A DNA stretch of 64,000 nucleotides from JBCAWW01 sp039024315. GTDB lineage: Bacteria; Bacteroidota; Bacteroidia; J057. The position numbers and the translations under genes were made by a program. The stretch's first letter is position 1, and each line of letters starts with the position of its first letter. The notes below the pieces were generated by a model. It did not search any database. It was not told where the DNA came from and was given only the letters and a program-made list of their open reading frames with translations. Positions 46,799-56,133 of this stretch are shown in pieces. The stretch covers positions 62,001 to 126,000 of the forward strand of contig JBCCQN010000003.1 in NCBI GenBank assembly GCA_039024315.1, read 5' to 3'.

Positions 46799-47875
46799 TT
46801 AGGATACCTTGGTTTGAGTTCTAGAGCTCATGGAAGCATGAATCTGTTCTAGAATATCGTCTAGGTTATATTTCCAAGTCCAGTCTGGGTAGTGCGATTT
46901 GAATTTACTCAAATCAGAAATATACCAGATATGATCTCCAATTCGATTGGTTTCAGAATAGGAGTAATTCATCTTTTTGCCAGTTATCGCTTCGCTTTTT
47001 GTGATTGCCTCTTGCATCGAACAATTGGAAAATCGTCCTCCGCCGGCATTGTATGCCTCGCCTTGTCTTGGATTTTGGTAAAAATGCCAAAACATATTGA
47101 CTAAGTCCCACGAATGGATATTGTCTCTTACTTGTTTTCCTTTGTAGCCAAAGACGGTGTAATGGTCTCCGGTGATGGCGCATTTCATCAGGTAGGAGAG
47201 GAAACCGTGCAACTGGGTACCAGAGTGATTGGGACCCGTCAAGCATCCTCCTCTAAATACGCCTACATTCATATTGAAATACTTTCCATATTCCTGGCAA
47301 AGCACATCTGCCGCAACCTTGGAAGCGCCAAATAATGAGTGCTTACAATGGTCTAGACTGTGATTCTCGTCAATACCATGCTCATAATAAGGATGGTCCT
47401 CTGCAATTTCCCAACGAGTTTCAAGCTCTACCAAAGGGAGACGGTTAGGATTATCACCATATACTTTATTGGTCGAAGTGAAAATAAATACAGCCTCTGG
47501 ACAGTTTAGGCGAGTCTGTTCCAAGAGGTTAAGGGTACCATTGGCATTGACCGTAAAATCGGTGAGAGGCTCTCGAGCCGCCCAATCATGGCTTGGTTGG
47601 GCCGCAGTATGAACGATCAATTTGATGTCCTTGCCATATTTTGAAAATATCGCTCCTAGCTCATCAAAGTTGCGAATGTCAACATTATGGTGTTCATAAT
47701 TCGCGATCTCTTTTTCAAGACGGATTCTATTCCATTCGACCGAAGCGTTTTCTCCAAAAAATCTGGCTCTAAAGTTATTATCTATCCCTACGATGAGGTC
47801 AAACTTAGAGGAAAAAAAAGAGACGGCTTCGCTGCCAATAAGACCGGCTGATCCGGTTACGATTGCTATGTTCAT
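46799..47875 (-). CDS. NAD-dependent epimerase, CDP-paratose 2-epimerase-like
   Basis: A 358-residue extended short-chain dehydrogenase. NAD-binding GSAGLIG is at 8-14. HTAAQPSHDWAA, FTSTNKVYGDNPN and VFRGGCLTGPNHSGTQLHG match the CDP-paratose/tyvelose epimerase branch. Where the superfamily has the catalytic YxxxK, this protein reads F182-GAS-K186, so the Tyr is a Phe. My recollection is that close homologues share HSLFGASK, so this may be a family trait. It would modify a nucleotide sugar for the locus. It lies between the GT-C-like gene and the Wzy-like gene with gaps of 21 and 10 bases, in the same operon. A second, Tyr-containing relative is at 58353. Confidence 0.82.
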   Translation of the reverse strand: MNIAIVTGSAGLIGSEAVSFFSSKFDLIVGIDNNFRARFFGENASVEWNRIRLEKEIANYEHHNVDIRNFDELGAIFSKYGKDIKLIVHTAAQPSHDWAAREPLTDFTVNANGTLNLLEQTRLNCPEAVFIFTSTNKVYGDNPNRLPLVELETRWEIAEDHPYYEHGIDENHSLDHCKHSLFGASKVAADVLCQEYGKYFNMNVGVFRGGCLTGPNHSGTQLHGFLSYLMKCAITGDHYTVFGYKGKQVRDNIHSWDLVNMFWHFYQNPRQGEAYNAGGGRFSNCSMQEAITKSEAITGKKMNYSYSETNRIGDHIWYISDLSKFKSHYPDWTWKYNLDDILEQIHASMSSRTQTKVS

Positions 47876-47896
47876 GTTAAGCTTGGTTTGATGTTG

Positions 47897-49480
47897 TTAT
47901 TGATTGGGGATGGTGGGCGCTGGGTTTTTATAAATCGCCCAGTCATTAATCACTTTTATTTGTTCAAGTTGTCCCAAAGACTGATCTAAATATTGTAAAT
48001 CTGTACCCTGCGCTAGCGGGGCAATTACATAGTTTATGTTTTTTTGCTTGATCATTTCTGCAAAACTAGAATAGTCGTAAATCTTTAAAGGGGCAGAACA
48101 GCAATCTACAATGTCTCGATTGGGGAAAAGGGCATATCTAAAAGCAAAGTTTTGCATAAAAGAATGCTTAGCGAAAGTGGATTGTTGGTCCGCAATATAA
48201 ATATTGACCTCTCCTTTGCCGTCATCTTCAATGTTGTTGAGGACAAAGTCTACGACTTCTTTTTCACTTTCATAAAGGCTAAAATCAATCTTCATATTTG
48301 GCGCTCCTTGTACGATCCCTGTAATCCCTGAATAGGCCAATTCTGAACCAAATAAAAAGAGGAAACAGAGGAAAAGGAGGGACTTTGAAAGCCTTAAATT
48401 GGCAATCATGCCTAAACCCACTAAGCTTAGAGCCCACAGCTCTGTAAAGTAATGCTCACTCGAACCCTTTTTTATACAAGTGCCAAGTGTGAAGACAAAG
48501 ATGATCAAAATTGAATAGCTGAGGATACGACTTTTTCGATCTTGCTTTCTCCATAAGTTAGCCGCCACAAAAAGGCACAAACTAGTCATCAAAGCCCCTT
48601 TGAGGCCGAAAAAATAGGGTAATACAATTCTTTGCCAAAACCAACCAAAGTCTAATCCATTATTGACTCCCTGGATAGCGTTTTGTATAAAATTGTCATA
48701 TCCACCTATGCTCGATATCCCCCAGAAGCCCACCGCCATAGCTAGACCCCAAGAAAGCAGAAAAATGAGCGGCCTTTTCCAATCATAGCATAAAACAATC
48801 ATGATGAAGGGGATGAGGGGAATAAGAATGATACCACTTTGCTTGGTCAAAATAGTGACAGCAGTAAATACGCCTAGGGCTATGGAAATGTAGACCTTAT
48901 GCCTTTTACTAGTCTGTTCTCTACTATACCAAAGAAGACCATAGAGGCAGAGTACCAATAAGAAATTGAATAAGCTGTCTGGCCTAGAAAAAGCAGGGTT
49001 ATCTAACAAAATGAAAGTGGCAACTGCCGCAAAAATGCCTAAATATTTACTCAGTCCTAATTGCTTCCGTCCCAGCAAATAAATGATCCCCACAAAAAAT
49101 AAATTGAAAACGATGGAGCAAATTCTGCTCAATTTATACACCGAGAATACTTCCTTAGGCTCAAGACCCAATAGGTTGCCAATACTACTAGTAATCATGA
49201 AGTACAATGGGCTGTACTGAGTGATCGAGTAGGGGGGGTGGGAGGGATCGTTATAGAGATCAAGGCCCGCCATCATCCTTTGAATAGCATATATGACGTT
49301 TGTCTCGATGCCTCCAATATCTGCTATGGGTAGATAAATGCGGTAGATCCTACTGACAAGGGTTAGACTCCCTGCTAGGAGTACCAAAAGTACTAAAGCA
49401 AGATCAAACCGATTTTCGATCCAATCGACCAACTTAAGGCTGGTCTTTTCAATAAAATTCGTTAAAGACGAAAGAAACAT
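47897..49480 (-). CDS. GT-C-like polytopic glycosyltransferase, paralogue 1
   Basis: A 527-residue membrane protein with about eleven to twelve helices. The first extracytoplasmic loop carries IADIGGIETNVIYAIQRMMAG and YSITQYSPLYFMI, and FSRPDSLFNFLL and TILTKQSGIILIPLIPF follow. This layout, with an acidic residue in the first loop, suits polyprenyl-phosphate-sugar-dependent GT-C enzymes. It is clearly related to the 515-residue protein at 54560, which has matching segments (DMGGIEYAIIYG, YSVIQYSPLYYYF, SFSRPDSLY, IFAKQSGIILPVLILF). It starts 6 bases after the methyltransferase stop. Substrate unknown. Confidence 0.75.
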   Translation of the reverse strand: MFLSSLTNFIEKTSLKLVDWIENRFDLALVLLVLLAGSLTLVSRIYRIYLPIADIGGIETNVIYAIQRMMAGLDLYNDPSHPPYSITQYSPLYFMITSSIGNLLGLEPKEVFSVYKLSRICSIVFNLFFVGIIYLLGRKQLGLSKYLGIFAAVATFILLDNPAFSRPDSLFNFLLVLCLYGLLWYSREQTSKRHKVYISIALGVFTAVTILTKQSGIILIPLIPFIMIVLCYDWKRPLIFLLSWGLAMAVGFWGISSIGGYDNFIQNAIQGVNNGLDFGWFWQRIVLPYFFGLKGALMTSLCLFVAANLWRKQDRKSRILSYSILIIFVFTLGTCIKKGSSEHYFTELWALSLVGLGMIANLRLSKSLLFLCFLFLFGSELAYSGITGIVQGAPNMKIDFSLYESEKEVVDFVLNNIEDDGKGEVNIYIADQQSTFAKHSFMQNFAFRYALFPNRDIVDCCSAPLKIYDYSSFAEMIKQKNINYVIAPLAQGTDLQYLDQSLGQLEQIKVINDWAIYKNPAPTIPNQ

Positions 49481-49485
49481 ATTTC

Positions 49486-50196
49486 CTATTTGGACGCTAA
49501 AGCATAAAGGCTTTTACCAATCGGCGGATTAATTACTTTTTCTAATATGTTGGTAGTAGGTACGATGAGTTTGTCATAGGTACGAACAGCAGCAGCATTT
49601 AACTCCCCGTTCTTGGAAAAAAATTTGTTGTAATAGGCAGCAAAATAACCGATTAGCTCGTGATACCGAAGTTTTTCTAACTGAAAACCGGCCGCTTTTA
49701 TTTTATCGCCTAGTTCCTTTTTGTGGTATCGCCTGAAGTGCCCGATACTTTTGTCAAATGGAGAGTATAGTTCCATCCTAGCAGGCACGTAAATCAATAA
49801 TTTACCTCCTGGTTCCAAAGCATCGTATAGGTCCGAAAAAGCTTGCTCATCATCTTCAATATGCTCAAGCACATCGATGGCATAAATAAAATTCATTTGC
49901 TTGGGTCTATCTGCCAGCGATAGCAAAGCGTGATGATCTTGATTAAGATTTTGAAAATAGGCAGGGTCGATTTCCAAAGCGAAAGTTTCTAATTGCTTCC
50001 AGTCTTTGAATCGGTTGATAAATTCGCCCCTGCCTGCGCCAAACTCCATGATAGCAGCTGAGTGCCCCAGATCTTTTAACCCAAAATTATCGGTGATCAG
50101 ATCAAAGACGTATTGATTGCGATTTACGGCGTATTTGGACATGATTTCCAATACGCTATCGCCTTCGTATTCCCTCGTATTTGTCGGTGTTGCCAT
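49486..50196 (-). CDS. class I SAM-dependent methyltransferase
   Basis: A 236-residue cytosolic methyltransferase. Motif I is IMEFGAGRGEFINRF; the later IYAIDVLEHIEDDEQAFSDL and LEPGGKLLIYVPA are the usual motif II/III region of UbiE/COQ5-like enzymes. A C-terminal FFSKNGELN segment is hydrophobic only in part. It lies between a GT2 gene (3-base gap) and a GT-C-like gene (5-base gap). The same trio GT2, methyltransferase and GT-C recurs at 52835-56107. Acceptor unknown; likely a sugar or lipid intermediate. Confidence 0.85.
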   Translation of the reverse strand: MATPTNTREYEGDSVLEIMSKYAVNRNQYVFDLITDNFGLKDLGHSAAIMEFGAGRGEFINRFKDWKQLETFALEIDPAYFQNLNQDHHALLSLADRPKQMNFIYAIDVLEHIEDDEQAFSDLYDALEPGGKLLIYVPARMELYSPFDKSIGHFRRYHKKELGDKIKAAGFQLEKLRYHELIGYFAAYYNKFFSKNGELNAAAVRTYDKLIVPTTNILEKVINPPIGKSLYALASK

Positions 50197-50199
50197 TTG

Positions 50200-51129
50200 T
50201 CAGTGTATTGCGGTAAAGAGTTGTTTTTGATGATTCTCCATTTTTTGCATTAGGTTGAGAATCAACAATCCAATGAGAAATATCCCTAGGCAAATTAGGG
50301 AAGCATTGAGAAATCCTAAGGTTAGGTTACTGGCCCAGCCTAAGATCGCTTGGTCGGTAAATAGTTTGAGATATATGATAGTAGCAATTGATAAAGAAAA
50401 GATGAAGATCAGTAAGATGAATAACCTTAAGAACATCATCAAGAGTTCGTTGGAGTATTCGATAAATGATAAGAAGGCATGGACAATCAGGCTGTTAAGG
50501 TTCATTTTTGATTTTCCATCTATTCTTGACCGCCGATCATAGGTGATCTTACTCGACTTAACCTTCAATTTGGATAGTTTGGCTGCTAAGTGGATAAAAG
50601 ATACTTCCTTTAAGTTCTTAATTACTTTTTTAGAAATGAGGCAATAATTGCCAAAAGTCATAGATTTTCTGGTAATAAACCAAAACAGCAATTTGTAGAT
50701 TTTATATGCGAGTCTAAACCAAACACTTTCTTTACGCTTGCCCCTTTTGACATGAATTATATCGTAGTCAGAGGCCATTTCGAGTAATCGAGGGATCGCC
50801 TTGGGGTCATCCTCGCCATCTCCATCCATAATGATGGCATGTTCAAAATTTTGTTGATTGGCGTATAGCAATCCTTGGTAGATCGCTTTTTGATGACCTA
50901 CGTTAAAATCTAAAGGAATGATGATGAGGTTTTCTCGCTTGTGTTGAGCTTTGTACTCAATCAATAAATCCAGTGTATTATCGATCGAACCATCGTCAAT
51001 GACTACCACCCTAAACTCAGTGCTTAATTGATCACTGATCTCAAATACCTCGTCTAAAAATCGAAGAATAGTTTCCCGCTCATTAAAACAGGGGATGATA
51101 AGACAAACTAAACTAGGGTGTATGCTCAT
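50200..51129 (-). CDS. family 2 glycosyltransferase with two C-terminal membrane helices
   Basis: A 309-residue GT-A enzyme of the dolichol-phosphate mannose synthase/ArnC type. IIPCFNERETILRFLDEV opens the fold, VVIDDGSIDNT follows, and MDGDGEDDPKAIPRLLEM carries the metal-binding acidic motif. Two membrane helices (about 230-252 and 268-292) anchor it. It would make a polyprenyl-phosphate sugar, the donor for GT-C enzymes such as the product of 47897-49480. It heads this minus-strand transcription unit; a fully matching promoter was not found in the upstream 420 bases. Confidence 0.88.
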   Translation of the reverse strand: MSIHPSLVCLIIPCFNERETILRFLDEVFEISDQLSTEFRVVVIDDGSIDNTLDLLIEYKAQHKRENLIIIPLDFNVGHQKAIYQGLLYANQQNFEHAIIMDGDGEDDPKAIPRLLEMASDYDIIHVKRGKRKESVWFRLAYKIYKLLFWFITRKSMTFGNYCLISKKVIKNLKEVSFIHLAAKLSKLKVKSSKITYDRRSRIDGKSKMNLNSLIVHAFLSFIEYSNELLMMFLRLFILLIFIFSLSIATIIYLKLFTDQAILGWASNLTLGFLNASLICLGIFLIGLLILNLMQKMENHQKQLFTAIH

Positions 51130-51298
51130 AGGACATTTGCAAGGTACAGATACAGACTAATCAATAACTAGGAATATTGATTTACTAATTTACGATGTCG
51201 AAATTAACCCTAGAATGACCAATTCTCAAGGCGAAAATATCCAATTACTTGCTTGCTCTTTTGGTTCTGGATCCCCGTTCTCTCGCTTGGCGGTTTTT

Positions 51299-51316
51299 CT
51301 GCTGCGCAGAACGCTT
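51299..51316 (+). repeat. hairpin-AACGCTT element, intergenic
   Basis: CTGC-TGC-GCAG-AACGCTT. Confidence 0.7.
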
Positions 51317-51504
51317 ATCTCTCTAAATTATTAACTTCAATTTATGCGGGATATTATTTGCACAAATATAGATGAGATAAGCATATCCCTTTTGCTACGA
51401 TAAAAGACATTATGCGGATGACAGTTGTCAGTCGCTAAAATCTAAATGATCGTCCAAGGCTAGCTATCGGCTCATTTTGCAGTATTTTCGTACCTAGATT
51501 TACC

Positions 51505-51512
51505 TATCTTTG
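51505..51512 (+). promoter_or_regulatory. -7 element of the acyltransferase gene
   Basis: TATCTTTG followed by CCCCC, 40 bases before the ATG at 51553. A TTG lies 25 bases upstream (51477-51479), slightly beyond the usual spacing. Confidence 0.55.
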
Positions 51513-51552
51513 CCCCCAAATAATTCTACTTCGACCTTTTCCCTGCTAAAAG

Positions 51553-52656
51553 ATGCGCTTAAGAGAAATCGATTTTCTTCGTGGAATCGCAGTTATTCTG
51601 GTACTATTTAGACATTATGCATTTTTTGCTCCCTTGTATCGAACGGGCTGGATAGGGGTAGATTTGTTTTTTGTCCTAAGTGGTTTTCTGGTCTCTGGCT
51701 TACTTTTCAAAGAATACCAAAGGTTTGGGAATATCTCCGGAGGTCAATTTCTAATTAGGAGGGGCTTCAAAATATACCCCTTGTTCTACTGCGCTTTAGG
51801 AATCACCTTTTTCGTAGAAGTATTTACAGGCCAATCTAGTACAACTACACAATGGATAGGAGAGCTAGTTTTTATCCAAAATTATCTCGCAAATATCTGG
51901 AACCATACTTGGTCATTAGCTGTGGAGGAGCATTTTTATTTACTGCTAACTCTGGTAATATTCTTGCTAGCCCGCTTCCAAATACTGAGAAAACCCAAAA
52001 TCATTCTCACTTCTTTTGCCCTAATTCTCTTGCTGGTTTTAGGCATGAGATTTTATGCTGCCCATAATTCGGAAATCACTTATATGGGAAATTTTTTCCC
52101 CACTCATCTTAGGATTGATTCATTACTGTTTGGGGTCGTCCTTTCTTGGGTATATCATTTCAGGAACAAGCTATTTCTTGCCTTTTTCTCACGTAGAAAG
52201 TTCCTATTATTTGCGGTTTCTGCCGTTTTGATTTTGCCATCGGTCTTCCTACCAGTGCTTGATTATTGGATGATAACCATTGGCTTCACAGGACTTTATT
52301 TAGGCTTTGGCCTATTACTGGGGCTCTTTATTGCTGATAAGGATATAAACTCTAAGTTAAATAGGCTTTTTACTCCTATTGGAGTTACACTCGTGGCAAA
52401 GGTAGGGTATTACTCTTATTCAATATATCTATTTCACATGTTTGTGATTCGGTATATCATTGAGCCTTTAGAGATAAGCTTCCCCTACAGATTGGAATTT
52501 TTCCTCTACTGCTTTCTGAGCATCCTTATTGGGATACTGATGACCAAACTGGTTGAATTACCCTTTTTGAAGCTAAGGGATAAAATCGTTCCGCGACGCG
52601 CAAAGGTCTTTACAACTTTAGAAAATGATGAAAAAGAAGTAAAGGTAAATCCCTAG
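51553..52656 (+). CDS. OafA/acyltransferase-3 family membrane O-acyltransferase
   Basis: A 367-residue polytopic inner-membrane protein with about ten helices. LREIDFLRGIAVILVLFRHY is the family start with its conserved R and catalytic-site His; GWIGVDLFFVLSGFLVSG and WSLAVEEHFYLL are the next signatures. It transfers an acyl (often acetyl) group from the cytosol to a sugar of a surface glycan. It has no SGNH domain. It is the only plus-strand gene inside the long minus-strand glycan locus, has its own promoter, and splits the locus into two blocks. The downstream region holds a head-to-head pair of hairpin elements. Confidence 0.9.
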   Translation: MRLREIDFLRGIAVILVLFRHYAFFAPLYRTGWIGVDLFFVLSGFLVSGLLFKEYQRFGNISGGQFLIRRGFKIYPLFYCALGITFFVEVFTGQSSTTTQWIGELVFIQNYLANIWNHTWSLAVEEHFYLLLTLVIFLLARFQILRKPKIILTSFALILLLVLGMRFYAAHNSEITYMGNFFPTHLRIDSLLFGVVLSWVYHFRNKLFLAFFSRRKFLLFAVSAVLILPSVFLPVLDYWMITIGFTGLYLGFGLLLGLFIADKDINSKLNRLFTPIGVTLVAKVGYYSYSIYLFHMFVIRYIIEPLEISFPYRLEFFLYCFLSILIGILMTKLVELPFLKLRDKIVPRRAKVFTTLENDEKEVKVNP

Positions 52657-52711
52657 CTTAGAAGTAGGGGAAATCTTCTAGTACCTGCTACAGTTCAAAT
52701 TTTAGTGTTTT

Positions 52712-52729
52712 CTACTGCGCAGAACGCTT
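52712..52729 (+). repeat. hairpin-AACGCTT element, left half of inverted pair
   Basis: CTAC-TGC-GCAG-AACGCTT (one stem mismatch). Faces the next copy across a 5-base spacer. Confidence 0.65.
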
Positions 52730-52734
52730 GGGTT

Positions 52735-52752
52735 AAGCGTTCCGCGCAGCGG
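52735..52752 (-). repeat. hairpin-AACGCTT element, right half of inverted pair
   Basis: Minus strand CCGC-TGC-GCGG-AACGCTT. Together with 52712-52729 it can form one long imperfect hairpin (52715-52749, 15 of 15 positions with one G-T pair). Confidence 0.7.
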
Positions 52753-52790
52753 TAAAAAACAAAAATCTCCTCATACAGGGAAAAATGCTA

Positions 52791-52810
52791 TTGTCTAAGT
52801 ACTCAATATT
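52791..52810 (+). repeat. dispersed repeat B, degenerate inverted copy
   Basis: TTGTCTAAGTACT matches the reverse complement of copy 36832-36859; the promoter-like box is degenerate. Confidence 0.4.
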
Positions 52811-52834
52811 AACTGCTGAAAGGTTTTGATTAGC

Positions 52835-53599
52835 TTATTCTTTTTGCAATAAAGTCATAATAGAGACTCCTACGGGGAACGCTAAATTTCGTCTAAGGAT
52901 CCATTTTTCAGTGCGAAATACTTTGTACAAAAGGGTGTTGACCCAATTGGCCCCATTCATGACTTCAAAGTCTGAGCCTGTGCTATCTTCAGATTGCTTT
53001 TTCTTTTTGTCAGACTTAGAAAAGATGAGTCGATATAGCGCAATAGGGAAGAAAGTGAAAAAGTTGAAATAAGAGGTGTTTTTGACCTTCAATCCTTGTT
53101 TATTGACTACTGAAAGCAGCTGAGGTCGAGTATACCTGCGATAATGATGGTTGATTTCGTCGTGATGACTCCATAGAAACATGAAGGCGGGAACGGTAAT
53201 AAATAAGTGCCCCCCTTCTTTCAATACCCTTTGCATCTCTTGGACCGCGGTATCATCATCCTCGACATGTTCGATGACGTCAAAACAACAAATTAAATCA
53301 AAAGAATTGTCTGCAAAGGGCAGTTCTAAAACTGATGCGTTGAGGGCTTGAATACCCACTTTTTCGGCTAAAAATTGACAACACTCTTTATCATATTCGA
53401 GTGAGGTTACCTCGCCAAACCGCTCTAACATCTGACTGCTGGCACCCGTGGCTGCTCCTACATTGAGAATTTTTAGAGAAGCGGTTGAACTAGGAGGCAG
53501 TTTTTCCGCAATCATGCTTTCAAGGATTTCCATCCGGGCCTTAAACCACCAGTGATTTCTCTCCAGATGGTAATATTCTTTGTAATAGTTTTTATCCAT
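52835..53599 (-). CDS. class I SAM-dependent methyltransferase
   Basis: A 254-residue protein from the ATG at 53599. It begins MDKNYYKEYYHLERNHWWFKAR, a start common to sugar-locus methyltransferases. Motif I is ILNVGAATGASSQML, then LICCFDVIEHVEDDDTAV and LKEGGHLFITVPAF. C-terminal FFTFFPIALYRLIF may sit at the membrane. The frame extends to 53689, but that would overlap the GT2 gene by nearly 100 bases; with the chosen start the overlap is 8 bases. It is the second methyltransferase of the locus and occupies an equivalent place in the paired module. A hairpin-like CTCC-TAC-GGGG-AACGCT sequence (52867-52883) lies near its end. Confidence 0.85.
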   Translation of the reverse strand: MDKNYYKEYYHLERNHWWFKARMEILESMIAEKLPPSSTASLKILNVGAATGASSQMLERFGEVTSLEYDKECCQFLAEKVGIQALNASVLELPFADNSFDLICCFDVIEHVEDDDTAVQEMQRVLKEGGHLFITVPAFMFLWSHHDEINHHYRRYTRPQLLSVVNKQGLKVKNTSYFNFFTFFPIALYRLIFSKSDKKKKQSEDSTGSDFEVMNGANWVNTLLYKVFRTEKWILRRNLAFPVGVSIMTLLQKE

Positions 53600-54560
53600 T
53601 GGTGCGCTCTTTTTTATAGATTCTTTCCTTGACGATAAATAAGGGGCGTCCCTTAACTTGAAAAAATATCCGCAGTACGTATTCTCCAATCAGCCCTAAG
53701 GCGATTAGTTGAATGCCGCCAAACAAGATAATTACAAATAACAAAGCAGTGAAACCTTCTGGAGTATCCCCCCAGAATACCTTTTTGGCAAGAGTAAAGC
53801 CAAAATAGCCTAGTGAAACGGTCATGACGGTCGCTCCTAGATTGAGAATGAACTTTATGGGATACTCGCTAAAGTTAAATATGCCGTTAAAGGCTAGGGC
53901 AATGAGCTGTTTAAGGGAGTATTTTGAATCGCCCTCTTGTCTTTGATGTCGTTCGTATTCAACGCCGATTTGCTTGTAGCCAACCCAGCTGCGCATCCCC
54001 CTTAAAAAACGGCTGTTTTCAGGCATGGCATTGAGGTGATCTATGACCCTGCGGCTGACAAGCGAAAAATCCCCTGAGTCCAAGGGAATTTCGATATAAG
54101 AGATTCGCTTAAGGGTTTTGTAAAAAACTTTATAGGCAAGTCGTTTGAATAAGGACTCTTTCCTTTTTTTTCTTACAGCATATACCACATCATAGCCTTG
54201 AGATAAATAGGCATAAAATTCGGCCAATAATTCTGGCGGATCTTGCAAGTCGCCATCCAAGATAAAGATGCCTTCTGTGGCATTGACATAACTCAATCCG
54301 GCGCTAAGGGCAATTTGGTGCCCAAAATTTCTGGAAAGGTAGATACATTGGAATCGTTCATCTTGGTAGGCAACCTCTTGCATCAAAAGAGGTGTCTGAT
54401 CCCGGCTACCATCATCAATCAAAATTACCTCGATTGATAAATCATTTTCGGCCATCACCTTTCTTAAGCGGTCGATAAGGGCTGAAAATACCGCCTGCTC
54501 ATTGTAGAGAGGAATGACAATATTGATTTGAGGGGCTAATGAAGGCAAGATGGTATGCAT
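53592..54560 (-). CDS. GtrB-like family 2 glycosyltransferase, membrane anchored
   Basis: A 322-residue GT-A enzyme with two C-terminal membrane helices (about 230-255 and 268-295). INIVIPLYNEQAVFSALIDRL, LIDDGSRDQT and FILDGDLQDPPELL are the fold's binding motifs, and SGDFSLVSRRVIDHLNAMPE is typical of the GtrB/polyprenyl-phosphate glucosyltransferase branch. It would load a sugar on undecaprenyl phosphate for a GT-C enzyme. It overlaps the stop of the GT-C gene by one base and the methyltransferase start by 8 bases. Confidence 0.9.
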   Translation of the reverse strand: MHTILPSLAPQINIVIPLYNEQAVFSALIDRLRKVMAENDLSIEVILIDDGSRDQTPLLMQEVAYQDERFQCIYLSRNFGHQIALSAGLSYVNATEGIFILDGDLQDPPELLAEFYAYLSQGYDVVYAVRKKRKESLFKRLAYKVFYKTLKRISYIEIPLDSGDFSLVSRRVIDHLNAMPENSRFLRGMRSWVGYKQIGVEYERHQRQEGDSKYSLKQLIALAFNGIFNFSEYPIKFILNLGATVMTVSLGYFGFTLAKKVFWGDTPEGFTALLFVIILFGGIQLIALGLIGEYVLRIFFQVKGRPLFIVKERIYKKERTNG

Positions 54561-56107
54561 TATTGGGTTAAGGTAATCATCTTTCCGCTTAAAGAGTAGA
54601 TCAGCAAGTCCCCAACGGTATCAGCCGGTGAGCTAGGCTGATAGGAGACACCGATATAATTATATGGCGGTGTTTTGCCCTTTTCTACTACTAAGTAGAA
54701 TTGCTCGCATGCTGTCATCTGCTCATGATAATTTTCGTAGGTAAAGGTTTGGAGAGGGATGACACAATGATCTACAACAGATTTGATCGGAAAAAGGGAT
54801 TGATCATAGATGGAAAGATCGATGATATAGTTAGGGGCCAAATTGAGGATAGGTTTGCTACCTTCTGCTTTTCGTTTTTCGGCGAAATAATCTTGAACCA
54901 ACTGCGCGTTTTGAAACAAACTCGCCTCGGGATTGGGCTTTTCTCTTGAGAGTAAAAAATTATGGGCACCGGTAAAGCTGATCACTCCGGCACAGTAAAT
55001 CGTAAACGCTAGCAATAGGAACAGCTTGGGGATCTTAAAGGAAGCAGAGTGGAAAAGCCCAATAAATGCGAGCATTAAGCATTCGGTAAAATAAGAGGGG
55101 GTGGCGCCGTTTTTGAGGGAGGTTACCAAAGCAAAAGCCCATAAGGCTAGGATACTATAGCCTAAAATCTTCTCTTTTTCTCTTTCTTTTATGATCAGTG
55201 AAATACCACTAAACAGCATAATGCTGGTCAGAATGGCCCCTTTTATGGTGAAAAAATATTGTAGGACCATAACTCTCCAAAACCAGCCTAGGTTGATGCC
55301 GTTTTGAATGCCCATGACAGCATTTTCATAGATCCCTTCATTGCCAGTCGCTAGCAATATGCCCCAACCGATGACACCACTAATGCTTAAAGAAAGCAGG
55401 AAAAATAGGCAGCTTTTAAAATCCTGAGATAAAAAGATCAATAAGAAAAGGATCAGGACAGGCAATATAATCCCCGATTGCTTTGCAAAAATCGTAATAC
55501 TCACCCAAAGGCCCAATAGGATCGCAAGGCGGATAGATTTCCCTTGACTCTGCGCCTCTGGCATACGCAATAGATAGAAGATCGAAACCATAAAGAAAAT
55601 GCTATACAAACTGTCTGGTCTCGAAAAACTTTGAGTATCAAGCAATATGAAATTTAATCCAGCTAGGATTGCGGCAGGAACCCAATTAATCTGAAAGTGT
55701 CGTCTCGCAATAAGAAAGCCAAATAGGATGAACCCAAGGTTGAAAAACAAAGAGACAGAACGACTCAATCTAAAGACAGCATCGACATCATTTGTATCCA
55801 CCCCCCAAAGTTTGCCGGGTACTGCTAAAAAATAGTAGTATAGCGGACTATATTGAATTACCGAATAGGGACTTGATTCGGGATGTTCATAAATGATTCC
55901 TTCATCCATTACTAATTGTAACCCATAGATAATGGCGTACTCTATGCCGCCCATGTCCATTTTTTGCTGATAAACTTTATCGATTCTTCCGATGAAAACC
56001 GCACAAAATGTCAGTGTGACTAAAGCTAAAATGACGATGGAAAAATGCTTTTCTAAGCGATCGAGGAGATTTTTTACAATTGACTCTATAAGCGGAAGCA
56101 AGGACAT
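54560..56107 (-). CDS. GT-C-like polytopic glycosyltransferase, paralogue 2
   Basis: A 515-residue membrane protein with about eleven helices, homologous along its length to the 527-residue protein at 47897. Shared segments are DMGGIEYAIIYGLQ, YSVIQYSPLYYYF, SFSRPDSLY and IFAKQSGIILPV. The C-terminal soluble part (from about 400) has YAENY-like acidic patches but no recognised domain. As the partner of the GT2 genes on both sides (overlap of one base; 26-base gap) it probably transfers a sugar from a polyprenyl phosphate. Substrate unknown. Confidence 0.75.
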   Translation of the reverse strand: MSLLPLIESIVKNLLDRLEKHFSIVILALVTLTFCAVFIGRIDKVYQQKMDMGGIEYAIIYGLQLVMDEGIIYEHPESSPYSVIQYSPLYYYFLAVPGKLWGVDTNDVDAVFRLSRSVSLFFNLGFILFGFLIARRHFQINWVPAAILAGLNFILLDTQSFSRPDSLYSIFFMVSIFYLLRMPEAQSQGKSIRLAILLGLWVSITIFAKQSGIILPVLILFLLIFLSQDFKSCLFFLLSLSISGVIGWGILLATGNEGIYENAVMGIQNGINLGWFWRVMVLQYFFTIKGAILTSIMLFSGISLIIKEREKEKILGYSILALWAFALVTSLKNGATPSYFTECLMLAFIGLFHSASFKIPKLFLLLAFTIYCAGVISFTGAHNFLLSREKPNPEASLFQNAQLVQDYFAEKRKAEGSKPILNLAPNYIIDLSIYDQSLFPIKSVVDHCVIPLQTFTYENYHEQMTACEQFYLVVEKGKTPPYNYIGVSYQPSSPADTVGDLLIYSLSGKMITLTQ

Positions 56108-56133
56108 CGAAATATACTTTGGGATTGGCTAGC

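Larger units (their letters stand above)
51130..51552. other. 423-base divergent intergenic region
   Basis: No gene seen. Contains a hairpin-AACGCTT element (51299-51316) and the promoter box of the acyltransferase gene (51505-51512). Confidence 0.6.
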
